Both the position numbers and the translations under genes were made by a program. A DNA stretch of 64,000 nt from Polyangiaceae bacterium (lineage in GTDB: Bacteria; Myxococcota_A; Polyangia; Polyangiales; Polyangiaceae): NCBI GenBank assembly GCA_016715885.1, contig JADJXL010000020.1, forward strand, positions 124,001-188,000, given 5' to 3'. How positions within the stretch are numbered: the stretch's first letter is position 1; the number at the start of each line of letters is the position of its first letter. Of this stretch, positions 46,475-55,450 are shown piece after piece. Under the pieces are notes generated by a model. It was not told where the DNA came from and did not search any database. It worked only from the letters and a program-made list of their open reading frames with translations.

Positions 46475-48412
46475 ATGCGCCACGATCGATTGAATCCAAA
46501 ACAAACCGTCGCCGCCTTCGCCGATACGCTCGCAGGAAACGCCGCCGAGCACACCTATCGGCCGCAGGAGCTCGATGGCGCAGCCGCACCCAGGATCGCT
46601 GCACATTTGCCACGCGCGACGATGACGTTCGTGGCGGGAGGGGCCTCCGATGACACGGCTTTCTTTTTGGCACAGGCCAACGCGGCGCCACCGGCGAACC
46701 CTTCGGAAAGCGACGGCGAAGCATTCGATGTCGTCGAGGTCATTGGGCGAGGTGGCATGGGTGAAGTCTGGCGTGCCGTACAGCGCTCGCTTGGGCGCGA
46801 AATTGCAGTCAAACGGCTTTCGCTCGACAACGAAGCGGCAACCTCGTTTTTTCTCTCCGAAGCGCGCGTGACGGCGCGTTTGTCGCACGCGAACATCGTC
46901 CCGGTGCACGCGCTCGGCCGAGCGTCGGATGGGCGCCTGATGCTCGCCATGAAGCTCGTCGAAGGGCAAAGCTGGGCGGATTCGTTGCAGAAAGACCGCA
47001 ACCTCGAACGGCATCTGCAAGTTTTCCTCAGCGTGTGCAATGGCGTCGCATTTGCGCATGCCAAAGGCTTTTTGCATCGCGACTTGAAACCCGCGAACGT
47101 CATGGTGGGTGAATTCGGCCAGGTCTTCGTCGTGGATTGGGGCCTTGCCGTGGGGCTCGATCGGCGCACGTGTGACGAAAGCGGCATTCTCCATGCGCAC
47201 GACGTGCGCAGCCCCGCGGGAACGCCGACGTATATGGCCCCGGAGCTGGCGCTTGGGGATGGAGAAGCACAGGGACCAGCCACCGACGTGTATTTGCTTG
47301 GAGCGTGTTTGCACGAAATCATCACGGGCGCGCCTCCGCACATCGGAGCAGACGTTCGCGAAGTGCTCGAAAAGGCCGTTGAAAGTGCACCCATCGACTA
47401 CCCCGAGGACACACCGCGGGAGCTCGTCGAAATTTGTCAACGAGCCATGGCGAAATCTCCGACGGATAGATATCCCGACGTGCCGGCATTACGAGCTGCC
47501 GTGGAGACGTTTTTGTCGCACGAGGCTGCGCGAGAAATCACGAAAAAGGGTGAACGTGCAGCACGGCGACTCGAGCAGCTCATGGCATCGTTCGGTGCGG
47601 AGGACGGTGATCGCGTGGACGCGGAGCGAGCTCTCCACAATGCATTCACCGAAGCACGATTCGCTTTTGAAACGGCGCTCGAAAGCTGGCCCGAAAACGA
47701 TCAGGCGCGTGAGGGGTTGTCGGCGGTGTCGCGATCGATGTTGGTGCATGCCATCAACACGGAGGAAGTGGGGCTCGCGTCGCGCCTCCAGGTCGAGGTG
47801 GACGATGCGGATTTGCGGGCGAAATTGGAAGCGTTGCGTGCGAAGATCGCCGCTCGAGAAAACGAATTTTCGTGGCTGAAAGAGCACGTCGAATTGCTCG
47901 ACGACGCGCGCGTGGCCAAACCGCTTGGCAACGTGTTCATCGTGGCGGGTATCACGGGTGCGTTGGCAACGATTCCGACACGAATCGCGCTCGACCGACA
48001 AGCCGCGGAAGCGGCCCGACCGATTACGATCTTGTGGTTGTCGTTTGCCGTCATCACGTGCACGTATGCATTCTTCGTGCTTCGGCGAGCGAAAAGAAGC
48101 CTGGTATCGCCGCGCGTCGGTTTCATGTGGGCGGCGGTGGGGGCGAGTTGCTTGCTTGGCGGCGCCATTTCCATCATGCAAGGCAATGCCCCGTTCCAGA
48201 ATGCTGCGTATACCGTTTTGATGCTGTCGATTGGTTTCGTATCGCATGCCATGCAGACGCGGCGCTGGCTCTTGTTTCCGGCCGCGACGATGTTTGCCGG
48301 CGCCATCGCCATGGGCTTGTTCCCCGACCGGCGCCTCGAAATCTTCGGCACGATTTGGCTGCTTTCCTTGATGGGCGTCGGGCTCATGCTGCGACGAACT
48401 GCGAGCGAGTGA
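46475..48412 (+). CDS. Multi-pass membrane Ser/Thr kinase (DWG variant)
   Basis: The 645-residue protein has a kinase domain from about residue 83: GRGGMGEVWRA, IAVKRL lysine, HRDLKPAN and VDWGLA in place of DFG, a variant common in myxobacterial kinases. APE-like TYMAPEL and the C-lobe are intact. A helical region follows (residues 340-480). The C-terminus has five or six transmembrane helices (for example FIVAGITGALATIPTRI, ILWLSFAVITCTYAFFVL, GFMWAAVGASCLLGGAISI). The small first segment contains a Thr/Ala-rich leader. It may sense membrane state. Confidence 0.85.
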   Translation: MRHDRLNPKQTVAAFADTLAGNAAEHTYRPQELDGAAAPRIAAHLPRATMTFVAGGASDDTAFFLAQANAAPPANPSESDGEAFDVVEVIGRGGMGEVWRAVQRSLGREIAVKRLSLDNEAATSFFLSEARVTARLSHANIVPVHALGRASDGRLMLAMKLVEGQSWADSLQKDRNLERHLQVFLSVCNGVAFAHAKGFLHRDLKPANVMVGEFGQVFVVDWGLAVGLDRRTCDESGILHAHDVRSPAGTPTYMAPELALGDGEAQGPATDVYLLGACLHEIITGAPPHIGADVREVLEKAVESAPIDYPEDTPRELVEICQRAMAKSPTDRYPDVPALRAAVETFLSHEAAREITKKGERAARRLEQLMASFGAEDGDRVDAERALHNAFTEARFAFETALESWPENDQAREGLSAVSRSMLVHAINTEEVGLASRLQVEVDDADLRAKLEALRAKIAARENEFSWLKEHVELLDDARVAKPLGNVFIVAGITGALATIPTRIALDRQAAEAARPITILWLSFAVITCTYAFFVLRRAKRSLVSPRVGFMWAAVGASCLLGGAISIMQGNAPFQNAAYTVLMLSIGFVSHAMQTRRWLLFPAATMFAGAIAMGLFPDRRLEIFGTIWLLSLMGVGLMLRRTASE

Positions 48413-48439
48413 TACATTGCCGCTTCGGGTCGATGGGGC

Positions 48440-48685
48440 TCAGCGGCGTTTGAGGACCGTCACGAGCTCGCAGGTTCCTGCAGCAAGTCCCGCGGCGGCC
48501 GGGATGACGAACAGAATGCCCCAGAATCTGACGAAAATCGACACGATGGCAAACAGCCCCCCGAATAATTCCCCCCCAGTGCCCCACAATTGTGTACCCC
48601 ACTGAAAGACGAAGCCCCCAACGACCAAGCTCGCGATGGCCGACAAGTAAAAGACAGTGATTCTAATGATAGCTCCCGTGTCCAT
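48440..48685 (-). CDS. Small two-helix membrane protein
   Basis: The 81-residue protein has two hydrophobic helices (ITVFYLSAIASLVVGGFVFQ and GGLFAIVSIFVRFWGILFVI) and a short basic end. The ATG has no strong Shine-Dalgarno. It lies 21 bases downstream of the stop of another small membrane ORF (48707-48938). No family is recognised. Convergent with the kinase gene upstream (48412). Confidence 0.45.
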   Translation of the reverse strand: MDTGAIIRITVFYLSAIASLVVGGFVFQWGTQLWGTGGELFGGLFAIVSIFVRFWGILFVIPAAAGLAAGTCELVTVLKRR

Positions 48686-48706
48686 GAATACGTACCCAAT
48701 GCTTTC

Positions 48707-48938
48707 CTAGTCCGCGGTCAAAAAGAGGAACATGACTCCGAACACCACCAGGCCAAGGGTGCCGAGCATAGCGGGGATTTGAAAGATAAAGTTGGCTACC
48801 GCGAAATAGCCGCCGCTAAGCTCAATGGTTCGCGCGCAGAAGAACGCACCAACGAAGCAGCCGAGCGCCAGCAAAAGAAATACGATTTGGCTGACACGGT
48901 CGGCCTTTTGGGTTTTTTTTGCGAGCGTGTTCGTCCAT
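48707..48938 (-). CDS. Possible small membrane protein with unresolved start (A8 run)
   Basis: A minus-strand frame reads KKTQKADRVSQIVFLLLALG then a second helix (NFIFQIPAMLGTLGLVVFGV) and ends at TAG. Two-helix build and position match its neighbour. No ATG, GTG or TTG lies in frame upstream of the first helix; the nearest ATG (MDEHARKK, at 48938) is one base out of frame across an A8 run (T8 at 48913-48920). If one A were removed, the gene would be whole. Either an assembly error in a homopolymer or a slippage site. Confidence 0.4.
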
Positions 48939-49186
48939 GGGATATCGATGTAACAATTCCCATGCCAAAGGGAAGATCCGGCGAATATCGCGCCAAGCTC
49001 GTAAGGAGTGGCTTGGGAAGCGACAACGGCAATGAGGTTTGTGGACTGCGAAGCGACAGTCGCTTGGGAGTCGACGAGTATCCCTCAAGAGATTGGTGTC
49101 TCAAAGCACGCACAGGCAAACGCATTCCCCCTCCCAAACTCCTTGCCTTTTCCCCACCTCTTGCGCCACAGTGCGCCCGTCACCCC

Positions 49187-49885
49187 ATGTCCACCCACGC
49201 TCAACTCCTCGACGCTACCCTCCGCTCCATCGCACGCCTCGAAGCCGCAGGCGTCCGCGACCGACGCCTCACCGAACCCGACCTCGCGCGCTGGAACCGC
49301 TTTCGCCGCAAGCTCGGCTTCCGCGCCTTCGTCGAGCTCCTCCACGAAGACCTCGCCGGCGCCTTTCCAGTCCCCTTCGACCTCACCCGCTGGGGAACCT
49401 CCCCACTCGCATCCCTCGGCGAAGACAACGCTGAACAACTCATCCGCGCCGCCGCACGCATCGCCGACATCCCCAGCGACCCACCCACCTTCCTGCACGA
49501 CTGCGCCCGCCTGCTCGGTCTTCCAACCGGTGGAGCCTTCTCCGAGCTCCCCAAAATCCAGCCCCACCACCGCGTCCTCGAATTGCCCGGCTCCGGCGGA
49601 CGCATCGCCGCTGCCCTCTGCGCACCCGGCTCCGGCCTCGCCCTCCACGACGTCGTCACCTTCGTCTCCATGTCGCCCGCCGAACACGTCGGCATCGGCC
49701 TCGCCACCGTCGAAACCCGCGCCAACGAGCCACGCATTCTGTCGCCCAAAGCCGCCCTCGACGCCGTACGCAAAGATGAAACCTTCGACTTTCTCCTCGG
49801 CTTCCGTGAAAGCCAAGTCGCCCGCGACTTCGCCGCCGAGCTCGCGCTCGCCCATGACAAGGTGCCCCCCGCGAGGCTCATTTGA
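49187..49885 (+). CDS. BREX-locus head protein with methyltransferase-like fold (unknown)
   Basis: The 232-residue protein has a helical N-terminus and, from about residue 125, a section resembling a SAM-dependent methyltransferase motif I: HHRVLELPGSGGRIAAALC, followed by an acidic loop region and FDFLLGF. It is not a family I can name. The gene has a 4-base overlap (TTGA) with the next gene, which in turn overlaps pglW by a TGATG, so the three form one operon. Codon use favours C at third positions, like the first 3 kb of pglW. It may belong to the BREX machinery or regulate it. Confidence 0.6.
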   Translation: MSTHAQLLDATLRSIARLEAAGVRDRRLTEPDLARWNRFRRKLGFRAFVELLHEDLAGAFPVPFDLTRWGTSPLASLGEDNAEQLIRAAARIADIPSDPPTFLHDCARLLGLPTGGAFSELPKIQPHHRVLELPGSGGRIAAALCAPGSGLALHDVVTFVSMSPAEHVGIGLATVETRANEPRILSPKAALDAVRKDETFDFLLGFRESQVARDFAAELALAHDKVPPARLI

Positions 49886-50658
49886 CCGCGTTTCTCTCGA
49901 GCTGGGTGCGTACCCTCGACCAGGAAGACGACGCCCTCTCCCTCCTGCTCGACACACGCCCCGGGCAATCGCTCACCCAGTGGGAACACCACGCCCACGA
50001 AAACCTCCTCCAAAGCAGCCGCGCCTGTCGCACCAGCACCCTTCGCATCGTCCGCGAATGCCTCCTCGACCTGCGCGATGGCCTCATCCAGCCGTCCACA
50101 TGGCTCCGCCTCTTCCACGAAGGCAACCCACTGCGCCGCCGAAACCTCCTCTACGGCCGCCTTCATGCACACCAGCCGTGGATCCTCCGCGCCGTCGACC
50201 AGCTCGTCTTGCCCCGCCTTCGCTCCGTCGACGAACCCCTCGCGCCCCACGATGCCGACCTCGTCACCCCCGATGCCTGGGACGCCTTCCTCGCCACAAA
50301 CCTCCTGCCCAAAACCGGCATCCCCTCGACGAAAAAAACCCGCTCGATCGTTCGCCAAAACCTCGCTAACCTCGGCATCCTCACCATCTCGAACGACATG
50401 TCACGGCAAACCCGCGTCCGTCATTCCGAGCCCGATCCCATGGCCTTCGGCTGGCTCCTCGCCTTCGAATTGACATCCTCCGCCCGCTCGGAAGCCCCCG
50501 AGTCATGGGCCATCGCCGAATCCATCCCCGCTCGCATCTTCGCCACTCGCCCCGCCTACGCCACCTACTGCGTCGAAGCTGCCGTCGGCGCAGGCTTGCT
50601 CACCCGCGGATTCTTGGCCGGCTCGTCACGCCTGCATCCTGTCCCGGAGGCCCTCTGA
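49882..50658 (+). CDS. BrxA-like (DUF1819?) protein upstream of pglW
   Basis: The 258-residue protein starts at a TTG overlapping the upstream stop. It has TSTLRIVRECLLDLRDG, a Leu/Arg-rich stretch NLLYGRLHAHQPWILRA, and later GIPSTKKTRSIVRQNLANLG followed by a strand. The order resembles BrxA of type 1 BREX (NusB-like, DUF1819): a helix with s-T-x-R-I, a LL-W/Y helical block, and an ST-KK-R---L---G segment. I rate the match moderate. The position directly before pglW, as a first-operon gene, agrees with a BREX role. A profile search for DUF1819 would settle it. Confidence 0.5.
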   Translation: MTAFLSSWVRTLDQEDDALSLLLDTRPGQSLTQWEHHAHENLLQSSRACRTSTLRIVRECLLDLRDGLIQPSTWLRLFHEGNPLRRRNLLYGRLHAHQPWILRAVDQLVLPRLRSVDEPLAPHDADLVTPDAWDAFLATNLLPKTGIPSTKKTRSIVRQNLANLGILTISNDMSRQTRVRHSEPDPMAFGWLLAFELTSSARSEAPESWAIAESIPARIFATRPAYATYCVEAAVGAGLLTRGFLAGSSRLHPVPEAL

Positions 50659-53600
50659 TGCCCGCTAAACTCGTCCAAATTGGCAAACCCAAACACCGCG
50701 ACGAAGCCCGCGGCATCCAGCTCGTCGCCAGTACCCTCCCAAACGACTACGTCGTCTACGCCAACGTCGACCTCGCCTCCGGACGCCGCGCAGGACACAC
50801 CTTCGAACACGACGCCCTCGTCCTCGCCCCCCACGCCGTCTTCGCCGTCGAGCTCAAATCGTGGGGCGGTCGCATTTCCGGCAACCGCGATCGCTGGACC
50901 CTCGAAGACGGCACCCCCGTTCCTTCCCCCATTCCCCTCATCGCCGAAAAGGCCCGCGTCCTCAAAGGCGTTCTCACCGCGCGCAGCCGCGCCCTCAACG
51001 ACGTCTGGGTCCAAGGCCTCGTCCTGGTCACCGGTGTCGATGCCCAACCCTTCATTTCACCCGACTACGAACACTTCGTCGCCACCCCCAAAACCATCGC
51101 CAAGTGCCTCACCGACCCCACCGTCTGGGGACTCTCCGCCCGCAAGCTCGACGAAGCCCAGAAAAGCACCATCCTTCGCGTCTTCGCCGATGGCCGCCCC
51201 GTCGAAGCCCCCACCCACATCGGACAGCATTACCTCCTGGAACGAATCGCATCGGAAGGCAGCGGGTTCGAAGTTTGGCGAGCCCGCGCGCCCCTCGGTG
51301 AAACGCGCATCTTGCACGTCTATCCCATCCGCGGCGACAGCGAAAAAGCTCGCAAACGCGCCCTCGAACACGCCCTCCGCGAAGCCACCCTCCAAAGCCG
51401 CATCAAAGGCAGCCCCAATCTCATCGATTATTGCGAATACGAAGTCGTCGACCATCCCCATTCCATCGTCCTCCGATTCGAAGACACCACCTCCTTCATC
51501 TCCGCTCGCACCTGGATCGACGAGCACAACCCCGGCCTCCTCGACCGCCTGCGCGTCGCCAAACAAATGGCCAGCGCGCTCGCTTGGATCCACGACCGCG
51601 ACGTCGTCCATCGACGCCTCTCCATTCGCGCTTTCCTCGTCACCCCCGAATTGATACCCGCCTCCGTCAAGCTCACCGACCTCGAGCTCGCGCGCGACAT
51701 GCAAGGACGCGCCCCCACCGTCTCCTCCAGCGCCCTCGAAGACCCAACCTACCGATGCATGGCCCCCGAATTGGTCTGCTTCGGCGAATCCACCCCCCAA
51801 AGCGACCTCTTCTCCCTCGGCGCTACCTTCTACGAATTGCTCACCGGCCGCGCCCTCTTCCAACGCCCCGAAGACGTCCTCCGCCCCGTAGAGCTCTCCT
51901 CACTCCACGTCGGCGACAACCCCGTCCCCGTCGAAATCGTCTCCCTCGTCGCCCAGCTCGTCGAGCGAGACCGCACCCATCGTCCCGACAATGCCCGCGA
52001 CGTCGTCCGCTTGCTCGACGAATCCATCGCGCGGCTATCCATGACGACGCCCCCACGCCGCGACACCCCCGAACCCGGCGACGTCATTCAAAACGTCTAC
52101 CAACTCGTCCGCCACCTCGGCGAAGGCGCCACCGGCTCCTCCTGGGAAGTCCAGCACGCCCTCGATGGAAGGCGATTCGTCGCGAAAATAGCCGACGCCG
52201 ACAAAGTCGACCTCCTCCGCAACGAAGCCAATGTCCTCCAACTCGTCACCCACCCAAACCTCGCCCGATACCACGAAATCGCTCCTTATCGAACCGGCAG
52301 CGTCCTCCTCGTTCACCACGTCCAGGGCTTCGACGGCCGAACCTGGATCGAGGCAGGGGATCCCCTCTCCCCCGAACAATCCCTCGCCCTCGGCGAAGGC
52401 CTCTTCGGGGCCGTCGGAGCCCTCCACCAGGCCGGGTACCTCCACCGCGACATCAAACCCGAAAACGTCATCCTCGCCGACCGCACCGCACGTCCCACCC
52501 TCATCGACCTCGGCCTCGCACGCCTCGCCGACGAAGACGGCGAAATCACCGTCGGCAGCATCCCCTACAAAGACCCCATTCTCTACGAAAAGGGCAAATG
52601 GCTCGTCGCCCATGACCTCTTCGCCGTCTGGCTCGTCCTCTACGAGCTTCTGACCGGCGTTCATCCCTTCGATCACCGCCCCGAAAACGCCAAACGTCCG
52701 CGCATCGAAACCTCTCTCTTCCCCGACTCTTTCGCCCCGAACCTCGCCGATCGCCTCGGAACCCTCTTCGCCCAAGCCCTTTCCCCCAACCTCGACCAAC
52801 GTCCCCCCACCGCAACCGACGCCATTGCACAATGGAAAGCCGCCTTCGTCGAAAAGGCGCCCGCCGATCCGCCCACCACCACACGCAAACGCCAAAAATT
52901 CGCCTCCTCCGTCACCGCATCTCCCTGGGGCTTGCCCGATGACCTCTCCCTCGATGCCTCCGTCGACGCCTTGCTCCTCTCCGTCCGAGCATCCTCCGCC
53001 CTCGAAAGGCTCGGCGTCTCCACCGTCCGCCAAGTCCTCGGCCTCGACAAGCGCCACCTCGACATCCTCCCCAACGTCGGTCGCAAGACGCGCGCGGAAA
53101 TCGTCGACCTCAAGCGCACCCTCGCCGAACGTTTCCCCGAAGCCGCCCCAGCTCCTCCGGCTCCAACCCCCATCCAAAGCGTCTTTTACGATCGCCTCCT
53201 CGGCGACGCCAGATCCCTCACCGAGCTCGGCACCGTCCTCACCGATCGCGTTCGTTCGGCGCTCGAAAAGCAAAGCGTCGCCACGATTGGCGATTTGTGC
53301 GCCCTGCAAGAACAATCCCTCAAGAAAGTCCCCGGCATCGGCGTCCAGAAAATCAGCGCCCTCCGCGGCGCATTGCGCGTCATTGCCGGCGAAGAAAATC
53401 GCCCCGATACATTGACCGAATTGGGCAAAGCCCTCGAAAACGAGCTCGGCTCCGCGTTCCAAGTCCTCCGCCTCCGCTGCGGCCTCGACGATGGCCACGT
53501 CGTCTCCACCGCCGATTGCGCCGACCGTCTCGGCATTTCCCGCCAACGCGTCAGCCAAGCTTGTGACGTCGAATCGCTCCGCGTCGGCGCCAGCGTCGCC

Positions 53601-54833
53601 GCGTGGCTCGTCTCCGCCGTCGACGACATCTTGCCCCGCGCCGGCTTTGCCCCCTTGGATGCCGTCGCCACCTGGCTCGAACCTCGATATCCCCCCGGCA
53701 CCAGCGCTTCCGCCAAAGGATACGCACGCCTCGCAGCCGTTTTGCTCGAACCCGGTCGCCGCCTCATCGGCACCGAGGACATCGAATGGGTCTGTCGCGC
53801 GCCGTTCACCCCCGAGCTCGTCATCGCATTGCGCGAAAAGCTCGTGCAAGTCGCCAACTGGCCCCCCGTACCGCGTCGAGAAGCCGAGGCCGTCCTTTGG
53901 GACCATTTGCCCCCCGAAATCCAAGGCGCCCTTCGCCGCTTCGGCGCCGATGCCAGCGCGCTGCTCGACGCCACCCGCTCCGTATGCCCCGATGTGCAAC
54001 ATGCATCGGACGAGGCGCTCTTCACGCCGCCCGTTTCTTTTGCGCAAGCGATCGAGCGCCTCAAGCCGCGTCTGCATACGGGCATTGGTCTTCACGCATT
54101 GCAGAAGATCCTCGAGGAAGAATTCAAGGCCGTTGGCGAGCCGCACAATGTGCACGCCGAGCTTCGGGCCGTCGGGCTCGAGCTTCGTCAAGGGGTCGTC
54201 GTCGACGCCGAGGACATTTCCCAAAAGCCGCCTGCCGTTCTTCCCATCGACCCCAACATTCCTCGGCAAATCGTCCGCCCGACAGGTCCCATCGACGTGC
54301 GCGATCTTGCCGCGGCCAGGGCGCTCGGTGGTTTCCGCGTCGTGGGGCTCCCGCCGGGCAAGCATCATGTCTTGTGCGAAAAGCTCTCTGCCGAATTGGC
54401 CGCCGTGCTCGGGGACGAACACGTCCGGTTCGTCGATATCGACAGGGTCGTCATTGAAACGTTGAAGGAAGAGGACGATCGCTGGGCCGATGCGCTTTTC
54501 GAGGATGGTCGCAAGGAGCCGCGCTGGGGTTTCGTGCAGGAGACGCTTCAGGCGGCCTTGCAAGTGGCCATCGTTGGGCAGACCAGCCAGGGTCCCGAAG
54601 CGCGGCCGGGCATCGTCACGGTGCTCGGCCGCCCGTCGCTGCTCGGGCCCTTGGGGCTCATGCCGTGGCTCGGCGGGTTCTACGAACGGGCGCGAGGTGG
54701 CAAGTTTGGGTTGGTGGTCTTGGCGCTTCCGGGCGTCGTGCGAGAAGGTCGCGTGCGTCTGAACGACGAATACAGTTTGCCGTATACGCCGGACATGGCG
54801 GCGGTGTGTTTGGTGGAGGAGGCGGGGGCATAA
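50658..54833 (+). CDS. pglW: BREX type 2 Ser/Thr kinase PglW with pseudokinase, active kinase and RpoA-CTD-like domains
   Basis: The 1391-residue protein starts with a NERD domain (DALVLAPHAVFAVELKSW; D52 and E65/K67 as the PD-(D/E)XK-like triad). Residues ~190-460 are a pseudokinase: HRR instead of HRD (318-320) and DLE instead of DFG (341-343). Residues ~475-730 are a full kinase: Lys510, HRDIKPEN (Asp598) and DLG (617-619). The C-terminal region has two helix-hairpin-helix modules resembling RNA polymerase alpha CTD (about 763-823 and 853-910) and an HTH-like DRLGISRQRVSQ at 957-967. NERD plus kinase and this length fit PglW of BREX-2. ATG overlaps the upstream stop; GGAGG lies 7 bases upstream. 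It precedes the cargo and pglX. Confidence 0.85.
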   Translation: MPAKLVQIGKPKHRDEARGIQLVASTLPNDYVVYANVDLASGRRAGHTFEHDALVLAPHAVFAVELKSWGGRISGNRDRWTLEDGTPVPSPIPLIAEKARVLKGVLTARSRALNDVWVQGLVLVTGVDAQPFISPDYEHFVATPKTIAKCLTDPTVWGLSARKLDEAQKSTILRVFADGRPVEAPTHIGQHYLLERIASEGSGFEVWRARAPLGETRILHVYPIRGDSEKARKRALEHALREATLQSRIKGSPNLIDYCEYEVVDHPHSIVLRFEDTTSFISARTWIDEHNPGLLDRLRVAKQMASALAWIHDRDVVHRRLSIRAFLVTPELIPASVKLTDLELARDMQGRAPTVSSSALEDPTYRCMAPELVCFGESTPQSDLFSLGATFYELLTGRALFQRPEDVLRPVELSSLHVGDNPVPVEIVSLVAQLVERDRTHRPDNARDVVRLLDESIARLSMTTPPRRDTPEPGDVIQNVYQLVRHLGEGATGSSWEVQHALDGRRFVAKIADADKVDLLRNEANVLQLVTHPNLARYHEIAPYRTGSVLLVHHVQGFDGRTWIEAGDPLSPEQSLALGEGLFGAVGALHQAGYLHRDIKPENVILADRTARPTLIDLGLARLADEDGEITVGSIPYKDPILYEKGKWLVAHDLFAVWLVLYELLTGVHPFDHRPENAKRPRIETSLFPDSFAPNLADRLGTLFAQALSPNLDQRPPTATDAIAQWKAAFVEKAPADPPTTTRKRQKFASSVTASPWGLPDDLSLDASVDALLLSVRASSALERLGVSTVRQVLGLDKRHLDILPNVGRKTRAEIVDLKRTLAERFPEAAPAPPAPTPIQSVFYDRLLGDARSLTELGTVLTDRVRSALEKQSVATIGDLCALQEQSLKKVPGIGVQKISALRGALRVIAGEENRPDTLTELGKALENELGSAFQVLRLRCGLDDGHVVSTADCADRLGISRQRVSQACDVESLRVGASVAAWLVSAVDDILPRAGFAPLDAVATWLEPRYPPGTSASAKGYARLAAVLLEPGRRLIGTEDIEWVCRAPFTPELVIALREKLVQVANWPPVPRREAEAVLWDHLPPEIQGALRRFGADASALLDATRSVCPDVQHASDEALFTPPVSFAQAIERLKPRLHTGIGLHALQKILEEEFKAVGEPHNVHAELRAVGLELRQGVVVDAEDISQKPPAVLPIDPNIPRQIVRPTGPIDVRDLAAARALGGFRVVGLPPGKHHVLCEKLSAELAAVLGDEHVRFVDIDRVVIETLKEEDDRWADALFEDGRKEPRWGFVQETLQAALQVAIVGQTSQGPEARPGIVTVLGRPSLLGPLGLMPWLGGFYERARGGKFGLVVLALPGVVREGRVRLNDEYSLPYTPDMAAVCLVEEAGA

Positions 54834-55380
54834 GCGCTAACTTACGCGCATGTCACGCCGCCCCAGGTTAAAGAGGCTGTCTCATAACTCGAAACCCCGT
54901 CCTCAATGCACGCACGCGCGGGGTTGAAACCCCGCGCTACACGACAAGAAGTCCTCGCGCTGCCGCGCTCGGACTAACGTCATGGCTGCATGGCGAGGCC
55001 TGCAATCTAGTCGAAATCGTCGAGGATTCTCGATGACGATCCGACATTCCACAAGGTCAGTCCCGAACGGTAGTGAGGGACTTTTGAATGTGTAGCGCGG
55101 GGTTTTAACCCCGCGCGGGGCTGGGGCGAGGATACGCGTTCCGAGTTTTGAGACAGCCTCTAAAACCTGGGGCTACACATTGAAAAGTCCTCGCGCTACC
55201 GCGCTCGGACTGACGTCATGCGTACACGAGAGAAATGCATTCTGCTGCGGAATCGGAAGCAGATCACGTTCATGTAGCTCAAAGGAATGCGGTCAGTCCC
55301 CGAACGGCAGTGAGGGGACTTTTGAATGTGTAGCGCGGGGTTTCAACCCCGCGCGGGGGTGCACGAGCTTAAGTTAGCGC
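54834..55380. mobile_element. Outer palindrome-ended MITE-like element, interrupted
   Basis: Inverted ends GCGCTAACTTA (54834-54844) and TAAGTTAGCGC (55370-55380) bound the element, which begins just after the pglW stop. Near each end is a palindrome: CCCCAGGT...ACCTGGGG on the left (now split by the inner element) and arms of GCGCGGGGTT/AACCCCGCGC on the right (55333-55354), each followed by CTACACATT-AAAAGTCC inward. No transposase is encoded. The core (55173-55332) has no clear coding frame. It separates pglW from the cargo genes. Confidence 0.7.
54873..55160. mobile_element. Inner MITE with TAAA target duplication
   Basis: A 288-bp element has inverted ends GAGGCTGTCTCATAACTCG (from 54873) and TTGAGACAGCCTC (to 55160); 21 of 23 terminal bases match. 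It is flanked by TAAA on both sides (54869-54872 and 55161-55164), a target duplication that, when removed, restores the palindrome CCCCAGGTTAAAACCTGGGG. Inside are two further palindromes (54916-54937 and 55095-55116), both with arms GCGCGGGGTT/AACCCCGCGC. It carries no transposase, so is non-autonomous and needs an IS with similar ends elsewhere. Confidence 0.8.
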
Positions 55381-55450
55381 CTATGGGAGGGGGGCTTGCC
55401 CATGAACCGAGTGCAAGCCATTTCGAGGGGCGACTGGCTTTGCCGGATCG

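Noticed and set aside
52035..54563. 842-residue open frame antisense to pglW
   Set aside because: It is a mirror of C-rich codons in pglW; it is Gly/Asp/Glu-rich without domains, and pglW has clear conserved motifs on the plus strand.
54873..55160. A transposase inside the MITE-like elements
   Set aside because: The elements are under 300-550 bp and hold no conserved coding frame; only short shadows are open.
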